From contig DATDKZ010000014.1 of NCBI GenBank assembly GCA_036519575.1, forward strand, positions 1-5,825: a stretch of DNA of 5,825 nucleotides, given 5' to 3'. The stretch comes from AC-69 sp036519575 (lineage in GTDB: Bacteria > Actinomycetota > UBA4738 > HRBIN12). Under the pieces are notes generated by a model. That model saw only the letters and a program-made list of their open reading frames with translations, was not told where the DNA came from and did no database searches. This document shows, in pieces, positions 1-5,825 of this stretch. How positions within the stretch are numbered: the first letter of the stretch is position 1; each line of letters starts with the position of its first letter. A program made the position numbers and the translations under genes.

Positions 1-3000
1 CCCTTCGCGCGGACGATCTCGAGCGCCTCATCCAGTGCAGCCCACGCCTCCTCGGCACGGGCCGTGCTCCCACTGACCTCAGCGGCCGCTACGAGCGCTC
101 GCGTCAGGAGGTCCGGGTCCTCGGAGGTGCGTGCCAGCTCCACGGCCTCGGTTGCGAGCCGGCGCGCCTCCTCGACGGAACCGCCCCGCGCGGCCACCTT
201 GGCGCGCACGGTGCGCCAGAGGGCTTGAGATGTGACGTCATCGTGCGCGGCGACCTCCGCGCTCTCGGCGGCGTACCGCTCTGCGTCCTCCAACCGGTCT
301 TGGCGGTACACAGCGTCTGCGAGTAACGCCGCCACCGTCGAGATGTAGTTCTTTTCACCCATCCGCTGCAAAGCGCTGTGATCCTCGAGGAGTTCGCGTT
401 CCGCTGCCGTCGGGTCGTCCGCCAGCAGTTCGATCGGACCGGAGTCGATCGAGGTCAGTGCCGCCAAGAACGTCCACCCGAACCGTTCGAGGAGCTCCCG
501 GCTCTGCCTGTACAGCTCCCGGGCCTCGTCGAAGTGGCCGTCCATCGCCTCGAGCAACGCGAGCGCGCACATGATCAGTGCCTCTTCCTTCGCGTCGTTG
601 TGCGCTTCCTCGAGGAGCGCTCGGCATCGCGGCAGCGCCTCGGCCACCGGCGTCGGCCCGTAGAGGAGGCATTGGGCAAGCATCCCGGTCATCCCGGCCG
701 ACAGCCGGCTGTTCCCGGAGCTTCGTGCGTACTCGGTCATCCGGGCGATCGCGCGCTCCGTCTCCGCGTATCGACCCGCCTGGAGGTGGAGTTGGGCGAG
801 CACCCGCCACGCACGTGCGAGGCCGTCCTCGTCTCTCTGCGCCTCGAGGAGACTGATCGCAGTCTCGACGTCGCCGGCTGCCTCCCCCCACGAGACCCCT
901 TCGGTCTCCACAGCGAGTCGCAGCAAGGAGATCTTCGCGGTGGCGGCGAGCGCGTCGTCGCCGATGCGCTCGGCCGTCGCGCCGGCCTCCTCCAACATCT
1001 CGTGTGCCTCAGGGAGCTTGCCCATCTCGAGCCGGCTCTCGCCTGCATCGAGGAGCAACGTCGCCCGTTCTCGACCGTCGGTGAGCAGCGCGGCGGCGCG
1101 CTGGAGCAGCGCCGCCGCGGCGGGCATGTCGGCGCGCGAGAGCGCGCGCCGACCGGCCGCACCTAGGTGCGCCGCGCCGCGCTCCCCCAGGCGGCGGAGC
1201 GACTCGAGGGAAGTGCCGATCTCGACCCGGATAAGGAAGGCCTGCTCGAGGTGGTAGCCGCGGATCTCCTCGAACTCCAACAGACGGTCCGGCGCGACCT
1301 CTTCGAGCCAATCGACGAAGGCCACGTGGAGGTCAGCGCGGGTGCGTTTGAGCATCGCCTCGTACGCCACGTCGCGCACCAGCACATGGTGGAATCGGTA
1401 GGTGGGCAAGCCGGCGAACACGTCGCCTGTCGACCGCACGAGCTCTTTCGCTTCGAGCGAATCCAGGCTGGAGGCAACGAGCGGCCGGACGGGCTCCGGA
1501 GAGAGCGCCTCGACACCACCGCGATAGAAGGACTGCCCCATCACGGCACCCCGTTCGATCACTGTCCGGTCCGTGGGACCGAGTCGATCGAGACGCGAGG
1601 CAAGCAGCGACGTGATCGTTGCCGGGACCTCGAGCTCGTCGAGCGGCTTCACTGCGACCCACCGGCCGTCATCCTGCCGGACCGCTTCGTCCTCGACGAG
1701 CATCGAGATCAGCTGCTCGAGGAACAGTGGGTTCCCTTCCGCCGCCGCGGTCAGCCAGCTGGCTACGGCGGGGTCGACGGCCCCGGCGCCGAGCAGACTC
1801 CCGAGCACGAGGTCGCTCTCATCCGAGGTCAGCGGCGGCAGATAGATCGTTTGCTCCCGGGGTCCGTCTGTCGGCCAATCCGGATGGTCGTCCAGCAGCT
1901 CTCTGCGCGTGCCGCATAGCAGCAGGAAAGGCGCCTCAACCGTCTCCACCAGATCCCTCGCGAGGTCGAGCAGCGTACGCTCGGCCCAGTGGATGTCGTC
2001 GAGCACCATGAGCACGGGACCGCCGGCTGCGAGCGTCTCGACGAGCCGCCGGACAGCCCACGCGATCTCCTCGGCGGGGAACGCGTCGTCGGTGAGGCCG
2101 ATCGCCGATGCGACGCGCTGACCCGCATCGGGGATGTCGGTGAACAGTGCGCCGACCCGCTCGACCACCACCTCGGCGGGATCGTCTTGCTGGACGTGCG
2201 CCAACCCTCGGACGGCTTCGGCGATCGGCCAGTATGTGATGCCCTCGCCGTAGGGTAGGCAGCGACCCACCAACGAGGTCAGGTCGTGGCCGCGACCGTC
2301 GAGGAATCCGTGCAATAGTCGCGACTTGCCCGTCCCTGCCGGAGCCACCACCGTCACGAGCTGGGGACGAGCTGTCTCGCGAGCCACATCGAGGACCCCG
2401 GACAGCTCGGTCAGTTGCTCGGCACGCCCCACCAACGGCAGATCGACCCGCCGGACTCGGCCTTCGCCGGGGCCTGCGTGCAGGAGCTGGTACGCCGGCA
2501 TGCGTTCCGATTTCCCCTTGAGCTCGAGCGGCTCGACGGGTTCGACCTTGACTGCATCGCGCACCAGCTCGTAGGTGGGCTTTCCGATCAGCACCTCGCT
2601 GGGAGGTGCTGCTTGCTCGAGCCGTGCGGCCACGTTCACGGTGTCGCCGGTCACCAGGCGCTGGCCCATGGTGATGTCGCCGGCGACGACCTCGCCGGTG
2701 TAGACGCCAGTGCGGTTCTCCAGACGGATCCCGTAGTCGGCTTGGAGTCGTTCATTGACGACCTCGAGGGTCTCGCGCATCTCGGCCGCGGCGCGCACCG
2801 CACGGAGCGCATCGTCCTCGTGGAGGCGAGGCAGCCCGAAGACCGCCATGATCGCGTCGCCGATATACTTCTCGATCGTGCCGCCGTGGTGGACCAGCAC
2901 TGCGCTCATCGCCTCGAAATAGATCGCGAGGACTTCGCGGAGTGCCTCGCTATCCAGCGACTCTCCGAGGGACGTCGAACCCTTCAGGTCGCTGAAGACG

Positions 3001-3119
3001 ACGGTGACGACGCGCCGGTTGTCTTGGGGTGGAGCCTCGGGTTGCAGCGCGGCGCCGCAATAGCCGCACAGGCGGAACCGATCGGGGTTTTCCTCACCGC
3101 ACGATGGGCAGCGCAGCAT
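1..3119 (-). CDS. Zinc ribbon - class III adenylate/guanylate cyclase - AAA/STAND ATPase - TPR protein (3' end outside window)
   Basis: A large cytoplasmic signalling protein predicted to make a cyclic nucleotide from ATP (or GTP), with an ATP-driven regulatory module. The frame starts at ATG 3119-3117 and stays open for 1039 codons to the left edge, so the C-terminus and stop are missing. Domains in order: a zinc ribbon with two CxxC pairs (C4, C7, C18, C21); a cyclase homology domain at about 35-200 with both metal-binding Asp (D44 in FSDLKGST, D88 in KYIGDAIMAVFG), K84 at the purine-contacting Lys position, and catalytic N162 and R166 in TVNVAARLE; a linker to about 225; an AAA/STAND-type ATPase beginning PLVGRAEQL (228-236), with Walker A APAGTGKS (259-266) and Walker B VLMVLDDIHWA (369-379); a helical/winged region containing SRLDRL (508-513) and YRFHHVLVRDVAY (about 574-586); and helical TPR-like repeats from about 700 to the end (for example near 700, 780, 860, 940 and 980). 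This order matches actinobacterial cyclase-ATPase-TPR proteins, distant relatives of soluble adenylyl cyclase. No transmembrane segment is visible. L155 occupies the usual second purine-selecting Asp/Thr position, so substrate and activity are uncertain. Confidence 0.95.
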   Translation of the reverse strand, partial: MLRCPSCGEENPDRFRLCGYCGAALQPEAPPQDNRRVVTVVFSDLKGSTSLGESLDSEALREVLAIYFEAMSAVLVHHGGTIEKYIGDAIMAVFGLPRLHEDDALRAVRAAAEMRETLEVVNERLQADYGIRLENRTGVYTGEVVAGDITMGQRLVTGDTVNVAARLEQAAPPSEVLIGKPTYELVRDAVKVEPVEPLELKGKSERMPAYQLLHAGPGEGRVRRVDLPLVGRAEQLTELSGVLDVARETARPQLVTVVAPAGTGKSRLLHGFLDGRGHDLTSLVGRCLPYGEGITYWPIAEAVRGLAHVQQDDPAEVVVERVGALFTDIPDAGQRVASAIGLTDDAFPAEEIAWAVRRLVETLAAGGPVLMVLDDIHWAERTLLDLARDLVETVEAPFLLLCGTRRELLDDHPDWPTDGPREQTIYLPPLTSDESDLVLGSLLGAGAVDPAVASWLTAAAEGNPLFLEQLISMLVEDEAVRQDDGRWVAVKPLDELEVPATITSLLASRLDRLGPTDRTVIERGAVMGQSFYRGGVEALSPEPVRPLVASSLDSLEAKELVRSTGDVFAGLPTYRFHHVLVRDVAYEAMLKRTRADLHVAFVDWLEEVAPDRLLEFEEIRGYHLEQAFLIRVEIGTSLESLRRLGERGAAHLGAAGRRALSRADMPAAAALLQRAAALLTDGRERATLLLDAGESRLEMGKLPEAHEMLEEAGATAERIGDDALAATAKISLLRLAVETEGVSWGEAAGDVETAISLLEAQRDEDGLARAWRVLAQLHLQAGRYAETERAIARMTEYARSSGNSRLSAGMTGMLAQCLLYGPTPVAEALPRCRALLEEAHNDAKEEALIMCALALLEAMDGHFDEARELYRQSRELLERFGWTFLAALTSIDSGPIELLADDPTAAERELLEDHSALQRMGEKNYISTVAALLADAVYRQDRLEDAERYAAESAEVAAHDDVTSQALWRTVRAKVAARGGSVEEARRLATEAVELARTSEDPDLLTRALVAAAEVSGSTARAEEAWAALDEALEIVRAK

Positions 3120-3125
3120 GCGGCG

Positions 3126-3131
3126 AGTGTA
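3126..3131 (-). promoter_or_regulatory. Candidate -10 element (TACACT) for a leaderless cyclase mRNA
   Basis: On the minus strand TACACT fits the actinobacterial TANNNT -10 consensus and is followed by six bases (CGCCGC) and then the cyclase ATG at 3119. That spacing would place the transcription start at or next to the A of the ATG. No Shine-Dalgarno-like purine tract precedes this ATG, which agrees with leaderless translation. No -35 hexamer is evident: the expected position falls inside the hairpin at 3148-3180. The element is seen in sequence; promoter function is inferred. Confidence 0.45.
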
Positions 3132-3147
3132 TGACGGTGGAACGGGC

Positions 3148-3180
3148 GCGCAGCGCCGAGCCCTCAGCCCGGCGCTGCGC
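3148..3180 (-). terminator. Perfect 10-bp hairpin after the exported-protein gene, possible U-less terminator
   Basis: GCGCAGCGCC (3148-3157) and GGCGCTGCGC (3171-3180) are exact reverse complements separated by 13 bases. On the minus strand the hairpin begins eight bases after the TAG stop of the exported-protein gene and ends 28 bases before the cyclase ATG. The stem is extremely GC-rich. It is followed by GCCCGTTCC rather than a T-run, so it is not a canonical intrinsic terminator. It could be a U-less terminator of the kind proposed for actinobacteria or a 3'-end stabilising structure. The inverted repeat is certain; its role is inferred. Confidence 0.5.
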
Positions 3181-3188
3181 CGACGTCT

Positions 3189-4502
3189 CTAGCCGCGACC
3201 TCTCGGATCGCCTGCGGGGGCGCTGTACTGGATCACCCAGTTGCCCCTAGGGTCGTGGGTCCGCGTTATCACGCACGGCGGCACGTTTCCGTTCGCGGAG
3301 CAGTCGGGAAGGATCGTCCCGGTCGCCGACTTCCCGAAGCAGATCTGGACCGATGCGAGCGTCCGCTTCTTGGGGATGGCCGACTTCGCGATCGTGAGCG
3401 TGACGATCGACCCCACGGACGTCGTGTTGACGCCGAACGTCACCTCGGAGCTGATCGGCACGTAGCTCCCGCAGGTCACGTCCTCGACCCCGATCGCCAC
3501 CGAGAGCAGGGTGCCAGCCGGCGGTGCCCCGGCCGTCGTGACATCGATCGTCGTTGTGCCATCGCTCGCATGCCCAGTGCAGTTGCCCACGCCCGTGCAC
3601 GGCTTACCGTCGTCGGTGATGTCGAAGGTCTGAGACTGCCCGTCCGTGTAACTGAGGGCAGCTGCATCCGCCACGATCGTGTAGCCGACCCCGGTCGTGT
3701 CGATGTGGATGCTCGGGAACGTGGCGGTGCCACCGCTCGTCGTATGCGTGAGCGTTCCCTTGAGGTCACGTGCACCCGCGGCGGCGGGGGGCAGCGTTGG
3801 GACGACCCCGTTCTTCAACGTCACGGACGTCTGCAACGAGGGAGCCGTGATCAGGTTGCCCCCCCCGTCGAGCAGCGCCACTTGGACGGGGTCTGCCGTT
3901 GGGACGAACGCCGACGTCGAGATCGTCTTCGTCTTCACCGCGGATGTCGGCTGTCCCGAGAACGCCGAGGTGAAGTCGGTGCTGCAGTGGTTCTGGATCG
4001 TCGTCGTGAGCTGGCTCGCCGGGTCGAGGGCGAAGTCGTTCCCCGGGAGCCCGCTGAAGTCGTTCGACTGCTTCGCTCGGATCGTCCAGGAGTTCGGGTT
4101 GGTGTAGTCGCACGGCACCAGGAGGGTGACGATCACCCGTTGGGTGTTCGTGGACTGGAGCTGGAGGTTCCGCAGCTCGATCACGCTGCCGCCTGACCCC
4201 GGCGGGTTGATCGTCGCCCCGGCGGGGGTCGGTCCCGAGAACGCCGCGCTATTGAACAGGAAGCCGGCCGGGATCGTGAGGTTGGCGGATCCCAACTGCT
4301 GCGGGACGGCTTCGTTCTTGATGTCGACCGTGAATCCGACGGTCGACCCGGCGTCGACCGTCGCCGGAGCGACGATGGTCAGCTGGACCTTCGGCGTTGT
4401 GTCCGCGAACGCGATGTTCGGGATCGATACCAGCAACGACAGCAGTACGGTGCCAGCAAACGCGAGCAAAACCCGGTTGCGGTGTAGCGACGCTCCAACC
4501 AC
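3189..4502 (-). CDS. Secreted protein of unknown function with Ig-like/beta-sandwich domains
   Basis: I do not recognise a named family. The predicted product has 437 residues and would act outside the membrane. The N-terminus is a Sec-type signal peptide: basic HRNR, a long hydrophobic stretch, then AFA before D34, so cleavage is likely after residue 33. The mature chain is rich in Thr, Ser, Gly, Val and Pro with alternating beta-strand patterns. Roughly three modules are visible: about 35-170 (resembling DUF11-like beta-sandwich domains, with LTIPAGF), 187-295 (an Ig-like module with GGTATF and GVGYTIVADA), and 300-430. All eight cysteines (131, 173, 302, 308, 344, 388, 401, 410) lie in the mature part, fitting extracellular disulfides. 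There is no LPXTG motif, C-terminal membrane anchor or catalytic motif; the chain ends APAGDPRGRG. The GTG at 4502 was chosen because GGGGAGGGA lies just upstream and the signal peptide then begins near the N-terminus; a GTG at 4538 would add 12 residues but has no ribosome site. Its function (envelope component, adhesin or matrix protein) is a guess. Confidence 0.88.
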   Translation of the reverse strand: MVGASLHRNRVLLAFAGTVLLSLLVSIPNIAFADTTPKVQLTIVAPATVDAGSTVGFTVDIKNEAVPQQLGSANLTIPAGFLFNSAAFSGPTPAGATINPPGSGGSVIELRNLQLQSTNTQRVIVTLLVPCDYTNPNSWTIRAKQSNDFSGLPGNDFALDPASQLTTTIQNHCSTDFTSAFSGQPTSAVKTKTISTSAFVPTADPVQVALLDGGGNLITAPSLQTSVTLKNGVVPTLPPAAAGARDLKGTLTHTTSGGTATFPSIHIDTTGVGYTIVADAAALSYTDGQSQTFDITDDGKPCTGVGNCTGHASDGTTTIDVTTAGAPPAGTLLSVAIGVEDVTCGSYVPISSEVTFGVNTTSVGSIVTLTIAKSAIPKKRTLASVQICFGKSATGTILPDCSANGNVPPCVITRTHDPRGNWVIQYSAPAGDPRGRG

Positions 4503-4508
4503 GATGAC

Positions 4509-4517
4509 TCCCTCCCC
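4509..4517 (-). promoter_or_regulatory. Ribosome binding site deciding the GTG start at 4502
   Basis: On the minus strand GGGGAGGGA contains the anti-Shine-Dalgarno match GGAGG with eight bases between it and the GTG at 4502-4500. This spacing is near ideal. It argues against the in-frame GTG at 4538, which lies upstream of this site and within a potential hairpin arm. Confidence 0.75.
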
Positions 4518-4526
4518 ATAGATACC

Positions 4527-4561
4527 CCAGCCGGCCACGCCCGACGGGGCTGGTGTGGCCG
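4527..4561 (-). promoter_or_regulatory. Leader region with two mutually exclusive hairpins
   Basis: On the minus strand CGGCCAC (4561-4555) can pair with GTGGCCG (4538-4532). Inside it, GCCC (4550-4547) can pair with GGGC (4542-4539) around a CGTC loop, leaving ACCA as a bulge. Alternatively CCAGCC (4553-4548) can pair with GGCTGG (4532-4527). The two folds share bases and cannot coexist. The region ends about ten bases upstream of the ribosome site of the exported-protein gene. It matches no riboswitch consensus I know, and GC-rich DNA forms such pairings by chance, so a regulatory role is only possible. Confidence 0.3.
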
Positions 4562-4598
4562 ACCGCTCAGGCTGTCATCCGGGACCCCCGCTGGTCAA

Positions 4599-4612
4599 GG
4601 CCCTGTAGGGCC
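4599..4612 (-). terminator. Short terminator-like inverted repeat after glnA
   Basis: GGCCCT (4599-4604) and AGGGCC (4607-4612) form a perfect inverted repeat that folds as five pairs around a four-base loop. It begins 23 bases after the glnA stop on the minus strand. Only two Ts follow (TTGACC), so any termination would be weak or partial. It may mark the glnA mRNA 3' end or be coincidental. Confidence 0.35.
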
Positions 4613-4635
4613 ATTTCCCCACCCGGCTCGGTTTC

Positions 4636-5825
4636 TCAGAGGACGGGCAGGTACCGCTCCAGCTCGTAGGGGGTCACGTAGGACTTGTAGGCGTCCCACT
4701 CCTCCCGCTTGTTGCGGATCAGGAACTCGTGGACGTGGTCCCCGAGCACATCCCGAAGGACCTCGGAGCGCTCGGCCAGGGCGATCGCGTCGGGCAGATC
4801 CTCGGGGAGGGAGGCGATCCCGGCCGTTTCCCGCTCCGCGGCGGTCATCTCGTAGATGTTGTTCGAGGCCTCCGGCGGGAGCTCGATCTCGGCCTCGACC
4901 CCGGCGAGCCCGGCCGCCAGCATCGCGGCGAAGGCCAGGTAGGGGTTGCAGGCCGGATCGGGCGATCGGTACTCGATCCTCGTCGCCTCCTCCTTGCCGG
5001 GCTTGGACTGGGGGACCCGGACGAGGGCGCTCCGGTTGCGCCGAGCCCAGCACACGTACACCGGCGCCTCGAACCCGGGCACGAGCCGCTTGTACGAGTT
5101 GACCCATTGGTTCGTGACGAGGGTGATCTCGGGCGCGTGCTGCAGCAGCCCCCCGATGTAGTGCTTCGCGGTCTTCGAAAGGTGGTATTCGTCGGTGTCG
5201 TCGAAGAACGCGTTGCGGTCGCCTTCGAACAGCGACTGATGCGTGTGCATCCCGCTCCCGTTGACGCCCGCGACCGGTTTCGGCATGAAGGTCGCGTAGA
5301 TCCCGAACTCCTCGGCGACCTCCTTCACGGTGATCCGATAGGTCATCACGTTGTCGGCCATCGTGAGCGCGTCCGCGTAGCGCAGGTCGATCTCGTGCTG
5401 GGAGGGGGCGACCTCGTGATGGACGTACTCGACCGGGATCCCCATCGACTCGAGGTAAACGACCGTGCGCTTGCGGTAGTCCGTGGCGACGTCCAGGGGC
5501 GTCTCGTCGAAGTACCCCCCCTTGTCGAGGAACGTGGGATCGTCCTCGGCCTTGAAGTAGAAGTACTCGAGCTCCGGTCCGACGTAGAAGGTGAACCCCA
5601 GGTCGGCCGCCCTCTGGAGCTGTCGCTTGAGGACGCCGCGGGGGTCCCCGTCGAACGGCGAGCCATCCGGCTGGTAGACGTCGCAGAACATCCGCGCCAC
5701 CGGCTGTTCGGTCGTCCACGGGATCAGCTGGAAGGTGGCGGCGTCGGGGACCGCGATCATGTCGGATTCCTGGATGCGGCTGAAGCCCTCGATCGAGGAT
5801 CCATCGAACCCCATCCCGTCGGCGA
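4636..5825 (-). CDS. glnA: Glutamine synthetase type I, alpha-like (5' end outside window)
   Basis: A cytoplasmic enzyme that makes glutamine from glutamate, ammonia and ATP, normally as a dodecamer. The frame is open at the right edge and ends with TGA at 4638-4636. Numbering from the in-frame ATG at 5814, which is internal (the frame continues upstream as Ala-Asp-Gly): FDGSS at 3-7; the catalytic-domain start GPELEYF (79-85) with metal ligands E81 and E83; HHEVAPSQHEIDLRY (132-146); the ATP-binding signature KPVAGVNGSGMHTHQS (179-194) with H190; NSYKRLVPGFEAPV (239-252); ARRNRSALVRVP (257-268); and EYRSPDPACNPYLAF (281-295). FDGSS usually lies about 50 residues into the protein, so roughly that many are missing. 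The C-terminus (NNIYEMTAAERE, then EEWDAYKSYVTPYELERY) resembles the shorter alpha form such as Bacillus GlnA. It lacks the NLYDLPPE context of adenylylated beta enzymes, so control by GlnE-type adenylylation is not expected. Identity is essentially certain; the promoter lies outside the window. Confidence 0.98.
   Translation of the reverse strand, partial: ADGMGFDGSSIEGFSRIQESDMIAVPDAATFQLIPWTTEQPVARMFCDVYQPDGSPFDGDPRGVLKRQLQRAADLGFTFYVGPELEYFYFKAEDDPTFLDKGGYFDETPLDVATDYRKRTVVYLESMGIPVEYVHHEVAPSQHEIDLRYADALTMADNVMTYRITVKEVAEEFGIYATFMPKPVAGVNGSGMHTHQSLFEGDRNAFFDDTDEYHLSKTAKHYIGGLLQHAPEITLVTNQWVNSYKRLVPGFEAPVYVCWARRNRSALVRVPQSKPGKEEATRIEYRSPDPACNPYLAFAAMLAAGLAGVEAEIELPPEASNNIYEMTAAERETAGIASLPEDLPDAIALAERSEVLRDVLGDHVHEFLIRNKREEWDAYKSYVTPYELERYLPVL

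Noticed and set aside
378..1166. Long plus-strand open frame of 262 codons
   Set aside because: It is antisense to the TPR region of the cyclase gene. Its product is Arg/Glu/Leu-rich without motifs, and the minus frame gives a coherent protein with Walker and cyclase motifs. GC-rich codon use commonly opens the opposite strand.
1167..1919. Plus-strand open frame of 250 codons
   Set aside because: Antisense to the ATPase C-terminal half and helical region of the cyclase gene. No recognisable domain or ribosome site.
2415..3134. Plus-strand open frame of 239 codons
   Set aside because: It mirrors the cyclase catalytic domain, whose minus-strand translation has all expected active-site motifs. 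Its product is a typical shadow of that gene.
3255..4196. Plus-strand open frame of 313 codons
   Set aside because: Antisense to the exported-protein gene; an Arg-rich product without motifs. The minus frame has a signal peptide, a ribosome site and beta-domain patterns.
4536..4538. GTG at 4538 as the start of the exported protein
   Set aside because: No Shine-Dalgarno precedes it, it falls in a hairpin arm, and it would put 12 extra residues before a signal peptide that already begins well at the GTG at 4502.
4593..4598. TTGACC on the minus strand as a -35 box for the exported-protein gene
   Set aside because: No plausible -10 hexamer lies 16-19 bases downstream (the sequence there is around GACAGCC), so a promoter cannot be supported.
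4503..4640. Known riboswitch in the leader (c-di-GMP, c-di-AMP, cobalamin, glutamine)
   Set aside because: An ATGACAGCC string resembles part of the c-di-GMP-I aptamer, but the GCAAACC and GACGCAAAGC elements are absent. The conserved cores of the other classes are also not seen.
4595..5719. Minus-strand open frame of 374 codons overlapping glnA
   Set aside because: It is the shifted frame of glutamine synthetase, an Arg/Gly/Pro-rich sequence with no family features.
5812..5814. In-frame ATG as the glnA start
   Set aside because: It lies one residue before the conserved FDGSS block's Gly-Phe, the frame continues upstream as Ala-Asp-Gly, and the N-terminal domain would be missing. The true start is outside the window.

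Overview
The window is GC-rich and holds three consecutive genes, all on the minus strand, so transcription runs from the right edge to the left. In transcription order they are a type I glutamine synthetase (5' end outside the window), an exported beta-sandwich protein of unknown function, and a very large class III nucleotide cyclase/ATPase/TPR signalling protein (3' end outside the window). The high GC content, a GTG start, a probable leaderless promoter, and the zinc ribbon-cyclase-ATPase-TPR architecture together suggest an actinobacterium (Actinomycetota), possibly an uncultured soil or sediment lineage. Chloroflexota or another GC-rich phylum cannot be excluded from sequence alone.

Region by region (minus strand). 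Positions 5825-4636 carry glnA, lacking only about the first 50 residues. Positions 4635-4503 are a 133-base spacer with a short terminator-like hairpin, a second region that can fold in two mutually exclusive ways, and a strong Shine-Dalgarno sequence just before a GTG start. Positions 4502-3189 encode a 437-residue secreted protein with a signal peptide, about three beta-rich domains and eight cysteines. Positions 3188-3120 are a 69-base spacer with a perfect 10-bp hairpin and then a TANNNT hexamer six bases before the next ATG. Positions 3119-1 are one uninterrupted reading frame of 1039 codons that is still open at the left edge. I translated it codon by codon and found no stop or frameshift.

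Nothing shows that the three genes work together. Each spacer contains a hairpin, the cyclase gene seems to have its own promoter, and the functions (nitrogen assimilation, a surface or secreted product, nucleotide signalling) are not obviously connected. Glutamine synthetase is core metabolism; the other two look like lineage-variable accessory genes. I see no mobile element, CRISPR array, tRNA, rRNA or defence system. The most interesting points are the cyclase active site, which lacks one of the two usual purine-selecting residues; its apparent leaderless promoter; the foldable leader of the exported protein; and the unrecognised exported protein itself.
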